This document shows, piece after piece, positions 53,357 to 61,854 of a DNA stretch of 64,000 nucleotides. Source of the stretch: Paraburkholderia phenazinium (GTDB lineage: Bacteria; Pseudomonadota; Gammaproteobacteria; Burkholderiales; Burkholderiaceae). Every line of letters starts with the position of its first letter. Positions within the stretch are counted from its first letter, which is position 1. The DNA is taken from NCBI RefSeq assembly GCF_900141745.1, contig NZ_FSRM01000002.1:186001-250000 (forward strand), in the 5' to 3' direction. The notes under the pieces were generated by a model, which ran no database searches, was not told where the DNA came from, and saw only the letters and a program-made list of their open reading frames with translations. Made by a program: the position numbers and the translations under genes.

Positions 53357-54276
53357 ACCGAGCTCTTCTTATCCATGCTTATGGCGGCGCCGACGCCGTC
53401 TCTATCGACCGTATCGACTTGCCGACGGCGGCAGCCGGTGAGGTCGTGGTGCGGGTTCGCGCGGCCGGCGTCAACGGTCTCGACTGGAAGATCCGCGACG
53501 GCTCGCTGCAAAGCGTCTTTCCGCTCCCGCTTCCGGCGACCCTCGGCATCGAGCTTGCCGGCGAAGTGACGGAGATTGGCGCAGGCGTAACGCGCTTTAC
53601 GGTAGGCGACCGTGTGCTGGGCGCGTTGGGCGCCATAGGCGCCTACGCCGATCACGTAGCAATCGACGCCGACAAGCTTGCGCCCATTCCCGACAGCCTC
53701 GACGACACCATCGCCGCAGCCATTCCGGTTGCCGCGCTGACAGCATGGCAGGCGTTGTTCGAAGCGGGTGAACTGAAACGCGGGCAGACGGTGTTGATTC
53801 ACGGAGCAGCGGGCGGCGTGGGCAGTTTTGCGGTGCAGTTGGCCCGGCGTGCCGGAGCGCGTGTCGTTGCGACTGCGCGAGGCATCCACGCGGCTTATCT
53901 TCGGGAACTGGGCGCGGATGAAGTGATCGATTATCGGACCACACCATTCTGGGAAGTCGCACGCAACGTGGATCTGGTGCTCGATCTCGTTGGCGGCCCC
54001 GCATTGACCGGCTCCTGGCCGATCGTCGCGGAACAGGGTCGCATAGTGAGTACGGCCGCGCCCGAGATAGCGACGCAAACGCCAACAGGCAAACGGGGCG
54101 TCTGGTTTCAGATGCGCACGGACGCCGCAAAGCTCGCGGAAATCGCGCGCGAAGTCGCTCAAGGTAATCTGAGAGCGGAAGTCTCCGAGATCGTCGATCT
54201 GTCCCAGGCGGCTGATGCAATCGAGCGCAACAAAACGGGGCATGGCCGCGGCAAAACTGTCGTCAAGTTCCAGTAG
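53353..54276 (+). CDS. Zinc-independent NADP oxidoreductase (quinone reductase/MDR family)
   Basis: 307 residues of the medium-chain dehydrogenase superfamily, quinone oxidoreductase branch. The GroES-like N-terminal domain (ALLIHAYGGADAVSIDRIDL) is followed by the NADP fold with VLIHGAAGGVGSFAVQLA. The zinc-binding cysteines of alcohol dehydrogenases are absent. The ATG overlaps the ene-reductase stop (ATGA). Both enzymes handle electrophilic enones or quinones, consistent with a detoxification pair controlled by the divergent LysR protein. Confidence 0.9.
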   Translation: MNRALLIHAYGGADAVSIDRIDLPTAAAGEVVVRVRAAGVNGLDWKIRDGSLQSVFPLPLPATLGIELAGEVTEIGAGVTRFTVGDRVLGALGAIGAYADHVAIDADKLAPIPDSLDDTIAAAIPVAALTAWQALFEAGELKRGQTVLIHGAAGGVGSFAVQLARRAGARVVATARGIHAAYLRELGADEVIDYRTTPFWEVARNVDLVLDLVGGPALTGSWPIVAEQGRIVSTAAPEIATQTPTGKRGVWFQMRTDAAKLAEIAREVAQGNLRAEVSEIVDLSQAADAIERNKTGHGRGKTVVKFQ

Positions 54277-54447
54277 TTGAAGCTGTCAGGAGCCCGGCTG
54301 CACGACGTCCATACATCAGCTTCAATTCGTTATCCGAAGTAAGTGTGTGGACTTTTTGTGCACCGGTTCGCAACGCTCGAAACGTGTCGTAAAAATTTAA
54401 TGTTGCGTCGCAGCATTTATACGCCTATGCTGAGTTGAGCGGAGCTT

Positions 54448-54476
54448 GGGGGCTTACAGATGCCCATCGGGCCCCC
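54448..54476 (+). promoter_or_regulatory. G/C hairpin in leader of the small hypothetical gene
   Basis: GGGGGC (54448-54453) pairs with GCCCCC (54471-54476) in the leader, ending 17 bases before the ATG and eight before the GGAGG Shine-Dalgarno. It could modulate translation or act as an RNA stability element; nothing shows a riboswitch. Confidence 0.35.
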
Positions 54477-54493
54477 TAACTGCGGAGGCATAA

Positions 54494-54715
54494 ATGACAT
54501 ATCCGCACTCACCTGATTTGACGCTTCATGTGTTTGAACAGGATGGTGGCTGGCATTGGGCACTTACGACCGAAAGGCAGCACGGGACGGGGAAAAAGGT
54601 AGTCGCTTATAGCGAGGACCTGTTTTCCTCGGAAGCACAGGCACGTGCGGACGGCGAACGGGTAGCGAACAGCTGGCAGCACGACGGAGAGCAGCGCCGG
54701 TCCGAACTGGCATAA
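54494..54715 (+). CDS. Small hypothetical protein
   Basis: 73 residues, with GGAGG eight bases before the ATG. The composition is hydrophilic (LHVFEQDGGWHWALTTERQH, then a helical EAQARADGERVANSWQHD). No signal peptide, membrane segment or known domain is visible. The good ribosome site and a structured leader argue that it is real. It is convergent with the CHAD gene, leaving 36 bases between the stops. Confidence 0.65.
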   Translation: MTYPHSPDLTLHVFEQDGGWHWALTTERQHGTGKKVVAYSEDLFSSEAQARADGERVANSWQHDGEQRRSELA

Positions 54716-54751
54716 ACATGCGCCTCGGGGACAGCACGAGGCGTCGGCCCG

Positions 54752-55666
54752 CTACGCCATCGTATGCAATATCTTGTGGACGTGATGCATGTGATGCGCG
54801 GTCTCGCTTTGCAGATACGCAATGGCCTGTTTGACCCGCCCGGCGTCACCTAACTGAAAGGCATACTCGCGAAGCAGCGCTTCGCTCATCACCTGGTCGT
54901 TCAACGTTCCCAGTTCGTCTTGCACTACTGTAAGACGGTCAATCACGGCCTGATGGCCGCTCTCCAGAACCGGCGCGAAAAACTGCAGCAAATAGCGAAG
55001 TTTTTTCCCTGCAATCCGCACCTCATGCAGCGCCGCGTAGTCTGATCCGTCGGCCGATATCGCCCGTTTGACGCGCTTCTTCAAGGCTTCTTCGGCTACT
55101 TGCACGCGTTCTTCCGCAAAGCTTGCAACAGGACGAGAGGCGCATTGCGCATCGAGGTGCAAACGCGCATCTGCAAAAGTCTGCTCCAGGATTCTCTCCA
55201 CGCCTGCATTGCCGAGCGCGCGCAAGCTGAACGACAACGCCTGAGCCCGATGCTCATCGATCGCGGCAATCAGCAAGGCAAACGAATGTTTCTCCGCTGC
55301 ATCCGCTGCGGCGATCAGTTCGCGCAAGACATCCCAGTCCCGCGTGCGGCCGGCGGCATCGGCGAGTGACTTGAACTCGCGGCGTTGCAGCTTCGCCTCT
55401 TTTCTGTCGAGCAAGGGGTCGTATGCCCACCACAGTGTCCGCAAACGGCGCAGCGCGACTCGAAGCTTGTGGAGGTCCTCAGGACCCGCGCTGGAATTGA
55501 GCTTGCGAACCCGGCACACTGCCTCGCCGGAAATCGATGTAGCAAGCAGCACGAAAGCGTCGGCAGCCGTCATCGCAGCGGAAACCGACCCGGTGCTGAC
55601 GGGGCCGACCGCTGCAGGCGACGCGTCCATGTGTGCAGTTTCAGCGACCACGGTACGGGAACTCAT
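54752..55666 (-). CDS. CHAD-domain protein
   Basis: About 304 residues. The conserved CHAD features are visible as VRKLNSSAGPEDLHKLRVALRRLRTLWWAY (His and Arg), ADAAGRTRDWDVL and a second basic half LHEVRIAGKKLRYLLQFF. CHAD domains are helical bundles that bind inorganic polyphosphate; there is no CYTH triphosphatase domain fused to it. The ATG at 55666 (MSSRTVVAE) fits best; frames further upstream are possible. Confidence 0.85.
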   Translation of the reverse strand: MSSRTVVAETAHMDASPAAVGPVSTGSVSAAMTAADAFVLLATSISGEAVCRVRKLNSSAGPEDLHKLRVALRRLRTLWWAYDPLLDRKEAKLQRREFKSLADAAGRTRDWDVLRELIAAADAAEKHSFALLIAAIDEHRAQALSFSLRALGNAGVERILEQTFADARLHLDAQCASRPVASFAEERVQVAEEALKKRVKRAISADGSDYAALHEVRIAGKKLRYLLQFFAPVLESGHQAVIDRLTVVQDELGTLNDQVMSEALLREYAFQLGDAGRVKQAIAYLQSETAHHMHHVHKILHTMA

Positions 55667-56067
55667 GATTCGATACGCCTTTTGTAACGGCGAGCAGGAC
55701 AAGAACAGCGCAACACGGCTCACGTATTCCGCATAGACAGACCGATGCGCGTGTGGCGCATGGCCCGCATTTCCTCTTCAATCCTACAACGCGGGAACAC
55801 GAGCGCCAATGAGAACAAAAGTGTCACCTTCGCGCGGCATGCTTGCTGCGTCTCCGCGAGCACTATATCTGCACTGAATTCGCACCATATTTTTTGCCGT
55901 GTGACATCAAAAGGTAATGAACTGATGAGGCGTTTTTGCCTCGCAAAACATCAGAGATATTTCTTCGAACCTGCTTCGGGCATCCATGTCGAAGCCTCGG
56001 AACGCATGCATGCTGAAACACGCATTGCATTGCGAGCACCGCAAACGACATTACCGAAGGAGTGTCC
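55667..56067. other. Intergenic region between CHAD and phosphoesterase genes
   Basis: About 400 bases with no convincing gene; it must hold both divergent promoters. A small hairpin (GAGGC-GCCTC, 55927-55942, inside wider CTGATG-CATCAG arms) lies about 125 bases upstream of the phosphoesterase start and may be part of its leader. Confidence 0.4.
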
Positions 56068-57510
56068 ATGGCTAACCAGCTTGCCGCGATTCAGCACATT
56101 GTCGTTCTGATGCTGGAGAACCGTTCTTTCGATCACATGCTTGGCTTCCTCTATACGGACCAGCAGAACAAATCGCCTTCCGGTCAGGCGTTCGACGGCC
56201 TGACCGGCAACGAATCGAACCCGGCCTCGAAAAAAGGCGAGTCCGTGAAGGTGTACAAGATTCAGTCGAGCGACAGCAACGCATACTTTCAGCCCGGCGC
56301 CGATCCAGGCGAAGGCTATAGCGCAACGAACTCGCAGTTGTTTGGCACGGCCACCGCGCCGTCGCCGGCCAACGCGACTAACCAGGGCTTCGTGACGGAC
56401 TACGACTACACGCTTGGCTGGGAATCGAAGGAGCCGAGCTGGGGCGTGCTAAAGGGCACGGTCGCCTCGGACATCATGGGCATGTACACACCGGAGACGC
56501 TGCCAGTATTGTCAGGACTCGCGCGCGGTTACGCCGTATGCGACCAGTGGTTCAGTTCGGTGCCCACCGAGACCTTGCCGAATCGCGCCTTCGTGTGCGC
56601 GGGGACAAGCCAGGGACACATGGACGACAAGACCAAGACGTTTACGTCGCCGAGTATTTTCGGCGCGCTGTCGCAGCACAATCAAAGCTGGGTCATCTAT
56701 GGATACACCCAGCAGCCACTCACACGTCTGAACTTCCCTGACACCACGAATGCGTCCGACGATCACTTCGGACTCTTCACGGACTTCCAGAGCGCAGCGA
56801 AAAACGGCACGCTGCCCGCATACAGCTTTCTCGAACCGAGCTGGGACGCAGCCGGCAACAGCCAGCATCCCAACTACGACGTCGCCTTGGGCGAGCAATT
56901 TATCCACGACGTGTACTACGCTTTGCGCAGCAACGAAGCGCAGTGGAATCAGACGCTCCTGATCATTACCTACGACGAGCACGGCGGATGCTATGACCAC
57001 GTTCCGCCGCCGCTGGGCGCCGTGCCGCCTGATAACACGGCCGGCGAATATGGTTTCGACTTCACGCGCTTCGGCTTGCGCGTGCCAACGGTGCTGGTTT
57101 CGCCACTGATCGCACCAGGGACCGTGTTCCGCGTTCCAGCAGGCACGACGCCGCTCGACCACACTTCGATCCTGAAGACGGTCGAAACGCGCTGGGGTGT
57201 GCCTGCTCTCACGGCCCGCGACGCCGCCGCGCCCGACGTGGGCGACGCGCTAACGCTCAAGACGCCGCGTACCGACGATCCACTTTCCGGCGTGGTGGTG
57301 CCCACGTCGAAGGGCACGAATCCCTCGGCAGACAAGCCGTCGCACCTGCAGGAAGTGCACGCGGAACTGGTATCGCGACTGCCGGTACCGGATGCGAAGG
57401 GAGGCATGCATCATCAGATGCCCGCTTTGCGGACCAACGCGGAGTACGCGCATTACATCGAGTCACGCACCCAGGCATGGCTGGCGCATCGGGCAGGTTC
57501 GCAGAGCTAG
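56068..57510 (+). CDS. Phosphoesterase-family protein (phospholipase C/acid phosphatase AcpA-like)
   Basis: 480 residues. The family signature is at the N-terminus (IVVLMLENRSFDHMLGFL), with further catalytic-site parts SSVPTETLPNRAFVCAGTS and LLIITYDEHGGCYDHVPPP. Members cleave phosphodiesters or phosphomonoesters in the periplasm or outside the cell. Unlike many relatives, no signal peptide is visible, so the protein may stay in the cytoplasm or use another route. The ATG at 56068 has GAAGGAG five bases upstream. Confidence 0.88.
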   Translation: MANQLAAIQHIVVLMLENRSFDHMLGFLYTDQQNKSPSGQAFDGLTGNESNPASKKGESVKVYKIQSSDSNAYFQPGADPGEGYSATNSQLFGTATAPSPANATNQGFVTDYDYTLGWESKEPSWGVLKGTVASDIMGMYTPETLPVLSGLARGYAVCDQWFSSVPTETLPNRAFVCAGTSQGHMDDKTKTFTSPSIFGALSQHNQSWVIYGYTQQPLTRLNFPDTTNASDDHFGLFTDFQSAAKNGTLPAYSFLEPSWDAAGNSQHPNYDVALGEQFIHDVYYALRSNEAQWNQTLLIITYDEHGGCYDHVPPPLGAVPPDNTAGEYGFDFTRFGLRVPTVLVSPLIAPGTVFRVPAGTTPLDHTSILKTVETRWGVPALTARDAAAPDVGDALTLKTPRTDDPLSGVVVPTSKGTNPSADKPSHLQEVHAELVSRLPVPDAKGGMHHQMPALRTNAEYAHYIESRTQAWLAHRAGSQS

Positions 57511-57570
57511 TTCGGGAGACAAGCGGGTTCTTCGATCTCGGCGCTGGGGGCGCCCGGCTGATGCCGGCGC

Positions 57571-57969
57571 CTACCCGGCCGTTTTCGAATACTTGAATGT
57601 GCCTTGCGCACTCGCAATCAGAATGCGCTCGTCCACCCAGGCCTCGGCGCGCGAAAAGAAGATCGAACGTCCCTGACGCTCGAGAAACCCTTTTGCGGTC
57701 ACCCGTTCGCCGAGTCCTTTGTCGAGATAGTTGGTGGTCAACGAAAGCGTGAACGCATGCCGCGCGGTTTGGCCGGGCGGCGCAAAGATACCTGCATATC
57801 CCGCTGCTGCGTCAAGCAGGGTGGCAATCGCGCCACCTTGCAGGACGCCCTGCCGGTTGAGCTTGCTGGCGTCGATCAGCATGGTCAGTTCGGCGTAGCC
57901 CTCACGCCATTGCGTTAACCGCACGCCTAGCGATTCGAGAAACGGGTTGTCGATGGGATGGTCCGACAT
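57571..57969 (-). CDS. PaaI-family hotdog thioesterase
   Basis: 132 residues, single hotdog domain. The active-site region reads LNRQGVLQGGAIATLLDAAAGYAG, followed by strand-rich LTTNYLDKGLGERVTAKG. It should hydrolyse acyl- or aryl-CoA thioesters. It is convergent with the phosphoesterase gene and about 110 bases from the TetR gene's 3' end; no operon partner is evident. Confidence 0.9.
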   Translation of the reverse strand: MSDHPIDNPFLESLGVRLTQWREGYAELTMLIDASKLNRQGVLQGGAIATLLDAAAGYAGIFAPPGQTARHAFTLSLTTNYLDKGLGERVTAKGFLERQGRSIFFSRAEAWVDERILIASAQGTFKYSKTAG

Positions 57970-58081
57970 GCTTTGGCCTCTTGTGAACGTTATGCCGTGA
58001 ATGCGTTTGAGAATTCGCTCGATCTCGCCAGCATACCCGGACGCTCAAAAAACCGTCGTGCCGCTACCGCCCGCTGATGCG

Positions 58082-58672
58082 CTATTGCACGCTATCGCCG
58101 TCACCGTCCTGCGTCATCACGAGCGCGAGCGACGAAGAAAGAACCGATTTGGCCAGTTCATCGTCGTCCACTGCGCGCGCCAGCGTGATCGCACCTACGA
58201 TGGTCGCCACGATGCCAAGCGCCGACTTCTCGCCGCCGCGAAGCGCCGCCTTGGCAACACGTGCGGTCAATTCATTCAGATACCGCGTCAACAGTGCGCG
58301 CACATCTGCGTTTGCATGCCGCGCTTCACCCGCGAGCGCGCACAGCGCACATCCAGTGCCGGGATCGTTCACGTGACGCTCATCAAGGAAGGCCTCGGCG
58401 ATGGACTGCAGCGGCGTCTCGCTACGCTTGCCCGCATCGTTATCGCGCGCGGCGATGCGCGCCCGGCTTTGCGTGAGCGCATATTCCAGCGCTTCCACGA
58501 TCAGCGCATCGCGCGACGCGAAGTGTCCATAGAACGCGCCGTGCGTCAGCCCGGCGCTGCGCATGCAATCGGCCACGCCGAGCGCCTCGATACCGTTCTC
58601 GCGAATCTGCCGCGACGCGTTCTCCAGAACACGCTGCCTGCTCTCAGCCTTCTGTGCCTGTGAATAACCCAT
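58082..58672 (-). CDS. TetR-family transcriptional regulator
   Basis: 196 residues. The N-terminal helix-turn-helix reads IEALGVADCMRSAGLTHGAFYGHFASRDAL, followed by a helical ligand domain with two nearby cysteines (GCALCALAGEA). It is divergent from the SDR gene; the gap holds a long dyad that overlaps a good promoter. It therefore probably represses the SDR gene and itself until a small molecule binds. Confidence 0.93.
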   Translation of the reverse strand: MGYSQAQKAESRQRVLENASRQIRENGIEALGVADCMRSAGLTHGAFYGHFASRDALIVEALEYALTQSRARIAARDNDAGKRSETPLQSIAEAFLDERHVNDPGTGCALCALAGEARHANADVRALLTRYLNELTARVAKAALRGGEKSALGIVATIVGAITLARAVDDDELAKSVLSSSLALVMTQDGDGDSVQ

Positions 58673-58690
58673 TTTTCTGCTCCGTCATGC

Positions 58691-58750
58691 TTGACAATCT
58701 GCATGACGATCATCATACTGAATTTGTGCATGATGATCAACATGCAGATT
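58691..58750 (+). promoter_or_regulatory. Promoter overlapped by a long dyad, TetR/SDR intergenic region
   Basis: TTGACA at 58691-58696 and CATACT at 58714-58719, 17 bases apart, form a promoter toward the SDR gene. A dyad with 21-base arms (58696-58716 and 58730-58750; 19 of 21 positions match; arms begin AATCTGCATG) and a 13-base spacer spans it. It is likely the TetR-family operator. Confidence 0.72.
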
Positions 58751-58880
58751 TCAGCTGTTGACGATGCTCGTGATGTCCAGATGCGGCCGCTGTCCCGCGC
58801 CGCTTGACAGGGTCTTTTCGCAATGCGAGCAGACGCGGCGATGCCGGCGATCTCGCGGCGCACTACACAGGAGAAGGAAC

Positions 58881-59657
58881 ATGCGATTTACCGGAAAAAC
58901 AGCGCTCGTGACGGGCGGCAATAGCGGCATCGGCTTTGCCGCGGCACGACTTCTGATCGCGGATGGCGGCCGCGTGGCGATCACGGGGCGCGATCGCGCA
59001 AAGCTGGATGCCGCTGTGGCGGAGCTGGGCGAAAACGCGCTCGGCATTCAAGCGGATCTGGACGATCCCGCAGCGATCGACTCGCTGTTCAAGCAGATTC
59101 AGGAAGCCTACGGGAAGCTGGACATCGTGTTCGCCAATGCGGGCATTCCGGGCTCGACGCCGCTCGGCAGCACAACGGCCGCCGCGTTCGAGGCGATTCT
59201 GCGCACCAACCTGACCGGGGTTTTCCTCACGGTGCAGGGCGCGCTGCCGTTGATGAGCGCAGGTGGCTCGATCGTGCTGAACGGATCGGTCATGCGCGAA
59301 CTCGGCTCGCCGGGATCGGCGGCCTATTCCGCCACCAAGGCAGGCGTGACCGGAATGGCAAAGGTGTTTGCGGCGGAACTCATCCCGCGCGGCATCCGCG
59401 TCAACACTGTGATCCCGGGCGGCACGCGCACGCCGATCTGGACACGCGGCTCACGCGCCGGGGCAACTGTCGATCAGACCGAACAGGCAATCTCCCCGCT
59501 CATTCCGATGGGCCGCTTCGCCACGCCTGAGGAAGTCGCCTCAGCGGCGCTGTTCCTGGCTTCGGACGATGCGTCGGGAATCACGGCGGCGGAAATCGTC
59601 GTCGACGGCGGCTCGACAGGTGCGCCGTGGGGCGCACCGGCGTTCCGCAAAGGCTAA
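58881..59657 (+). CDS. SDR-family NAD(P)-dependent oxidoreductase
   Basis: 258 residues, classical short-chain dehydrogenase. Cofactor site TALVTGGNSGIGFAAARLL, NAG motif VFANAGIPG, catalytic Ser in LNGSVMRE, and YSATKAG with the Tyr and Lys. The ATG at 58881 has AGGAG upstream. It is probably repressed by the divergent TetR protein; the substrate is not evident. Confidence 0.93.
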   Translation: MRFTGKTALVTGGNSGIGFAAARLLIADGGRVAITGRDRAKLDAAVAELGENALGIQADLDDPAAIDSLFKQIQEAYGKLDIVFANAGIPGSTPLGSTTAAAFEAILRTNLTGVFLTVQGALPLMSAGGSIVLNGSVMRELGSPGSAAYSATKAGVTGMAKVFAAELIPRGIRVNTVIPGGTRTPIWTRGSRAGATVDQTEQAISPLIPMGRFATPEEVASAALFLASDDASGITAAEIVVDGGSTGAPWGAPAFRKG

Positions 59658-59779
59658 GGAAGAAACGCGAGAGTAGTCGGCGATGCCCACCGGGAACGCA
59701 AGCGCAATTTATACTTGCACCCGCGCGTTGGCTCGCCGCCGCATCGCGAATCTTCTTTGTCTGAGAACCCGGATTATCA

Positions 59780-60403
59780 ATGCTTCGATTCGAGAATCTG
59801 TGCAAACATTACGGTGAACGCACCATTTTTCAGGGACTGCATTGCAGCGTCGATGCAGGCTGCGTCGCGCTGAACGATGAGAGTGGGAGCGGGAAATCGA
59901 TTCTGCTGAGTATCCTTGCCGGCGAGATCGAAGCGGACGCGGGCGAGGTCTGGCTCGGCGGTCATTCGCTGCGGAGCGCTCCTGTCGCGGCAAGAGCAGC
60001 GCTTGCCTACGTGCCCGACGACTGTCTCCCGGGTTCGATGGAAATCGGGCGCGACTTTCTCGAACGGATAGCGACGGAACGACAGACCGCGCTCGACAGC
60101 CGCGTGCTCGAACTCGCCGACCGGTTCGGCCTTACCGCGCATCTCGAGAAGCGCTTCGAGCAAATGTCGTTCGGCACGCGCAAGAAGATTTTCCTGACGG
60201 CAGCGTCGATCGGACAACCCGCCGTCGTCATCGCGGATGAACCGGGCGGCGGCCTCGACGCTCCTGCGCGTGGCGTCCTCGTCGAACTGTTCAAGCTGCT
60301 GGGGCAAGACCGTGTGGTGTTTTTCACGAGCTACGACGCGGCACTCACGAGCGCTTGCGAAGCGAAGGTAGTCAGTTTCGCGGATCTCGCTGCGAAAGCT
60401 TGA
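59780..60403 (+). CDS. Orphan ABC-type ATPase with degenerate motifs
   Basis: 207 residues of the ABC ATPase fold. Walker A is ALNDESGSGKSILLSI, in which the first Gly of GxxGxGKS is Asp. The signature is MSFGTRKKIFL instead of LSGGQ. Walker B, VVIADEPGGGLDAP, and a C-terminal switch region are present; the switch His is not clear. No permease or binding protein is adjacent. It may work with a distant membrane partner, be a regulatory ATPase, or be decaying. Confidence 0.8.
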   Translation: MLRFENLCKHYGERTIFQGLHCSVDAGCVALNDESGSGKSILLSILAGEIEADAGEVWLGGHSLRSAPVAARAALAYVPDDCLPGSMEIGRDFLERIATERQTALDSRVLELADRFGLTAHLEKRFEQMSFGTRKKIFLTAASIGQPAVVIADEPGGGLDAPARGVLVELFKLLGQDRVVFFTSYDAALTSACEAKVVSFADLAAKA

Positions 60404-60510
60404 GCCGCGGAGGTGACGCTGACGGTGGAAGCGGCGGCCGCCTGCACCGCGCACGAAGGCGCCACTAGCCACTCACTGCCCTTAAGCGGCTCAACACAGC
60501 GGCACACACG

Positions 60511-60921
60511 TCACGGATGCAGCGATAACCCCTTCACGGCCTTATCGACCATCTTCCTCGGGCCACGCAGCGCGATCCCCACAAGGTCGGGTTGGTCCAC
60601 GGACTCAGCGCGAAACGCCGCCCGATTGTCGTCATCATTGCCAGTGGAAAACATCGCCTTCACGTAGACCGCGATGGTCAGTTCTCTTTGCTGGGCCTGT
60701 TGAAACGCCCGCAACACTCCCGCTGCATCGCCGCCATAGATCATCACGGGCTGCCCGAGCAACGCGGCATAGTGCCTGCCGTTCGCGTCCTCATAGGATT
60801 TGCCGATCGCTTCGGGCGCCGCCGCGGCAATCCCCGTTGCCAGAAACGCCGTGACGTTGAGCTTTTGCCACGACGCCAGGTCCTCACGAACCACCAGCAC
60901 AACTTTTGTATCGAACTCCAT
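60511..60921 (-). CDS. DUF2000-family protein
   Basis: 136 residues. The sequence MEFDTKVVLVVREDLASWQKLNVTAFLATGI is typical of DUF2000, related in fold to peptidyl-tRNA hydrolase 2. No activity is established. The ATG at 60921 has AGGA eight bases upstream; an ATG at 60930 is too close to that site. It is not linked to a clear operon. Confidence 0.8.
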   Translation of the reverse strand: MEFDTKVVLVVREDLASWQKLNVTAFLATGIAAAAPEAIGKSYEDANGRHYAALLGQPVMIYGGDAAGVLRAFQQAQQRELTIAVYVKAMFSTGNDDDNRAAFRAESVDQPDLVGIALRGPRKMVDKAVKGLSLHP

Positions 60922-61014
60922 CCGTTCCATTCCTTTGCGATTTCACCTTGACTCATCCTCGTGCAGGCAACGCCCGCCGGGCCCTTCCAGGCAAGGTTAA
61001 TCGTGGTTTGGCGC

Positions 61015-61854
61015 TCAGTCTGGAACGTTTGTGCAACGCTTGCCGTAGTGAGCAGGCGTCAGTCCGTAAGCGCGCCGGAACCAGCGGCCGAGGTGGCTCT
61101 GGTCGGCAAAACACAGCGCATGCGCGACCTCGACCGGCGCGACGCCACGGGCGAGCCACTGACGCGCTGTCGCCAACCGCAACTGGATCAGATACGCATG
61201 CGGAGCAAGCCCAAAGCTGGTCTTGAAAGCGCGCGTGAGACGAAACCGGTCGACGTCACAGGCCATCGCCAGTTCATCAAGGCCAATATCGTCGTGCAAA
61301 TGTGCGTGCAGATAATCTCGCGCGCGTTGTGCGACGCCGGGCAAGCGGGGATCACGCTCGCCATGCAAGCGCCAGTCGAGATGGCGGCCAAGACTTTCGA
61401 GCAAGCCGTCGATAGCCGTTTGCCTCGCAAGACGCGGCTCTTCCGCGCGACGCAACACGCGGAACAGTGTTGCAATCGCCCTTGCGAACGCAATGTCGTC
61501 GATCAAGGTGGCGGGAAACTGCGGCTGTCCGGTAACGGGCGCCTCATCGGACCACGTCCGCAGTTCGCGCGTGAGCCAGTCCGGCTTCAGGTAAAGCATC
61601 GAGTAAGTGAAGCCGCCCTGCGCCGGTGCATGGCCGTCGTGGATATCGCCTGGCTCCAGCATGAACACGTGACCCGGCGTGCTTTGCAGACGCGCGCGGC
61701 GGCAATCGAACTGTTGAACGCCCTGCTCGGTAAAGCCAAGCAGATACGCGTCATGCCAGTGCGGATCGTAGGCATGACCTTCGAAATGCGCGCGCAGCGT
61801 TTCGATTCCGGTGCTGGCGTGCTGGCGCAGATCGACCCAGTTAGGCCCGGCCAT
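61015..61854 (-). CDS. AraC-family transcriptional regulator
   Basis: 279 residues. An N-terminal cupin-like ligand domain (HWHDAYLLGFTEQGVQQFDC, FMLEPGDIHDGHAP) is followed by a C-terminal AraC DNA-binding domain (DIGLDELAMACDVDRFRLTRAFKTSFG, CFADQSHLGRWFRRAYG). The ATG overlaps the MFS stop by one base (TGATG), so it is co-translated with the sugar exporter and likely senses a related sugar. Confidence 0.92.
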   Translation of the reverse strand: MAGPNWVDLRQHASTGIETLRAHFEGHAYDPHWHDAYLLGFTEQGVQQFDCRRARLQSTPGHVFMLEPGDIHDGHAPAQGGFTYSMLYLKPDWLTRELRTWSDEAPVTGQPQFPATLIDDIAFARAIATLFRVLRRAEEPRLARQTAIDGLLESLGRHLDWRLHGERDPRLPGVAQRARDYLHAHLHDDIGLDELAMACDVDRFRLTRAFKTSFGLAPHAYLIQLRLATARQWLARGVAPVEVAHALCFADQSHLGRWFRRAYGLTPAHYGKRCTNVPD

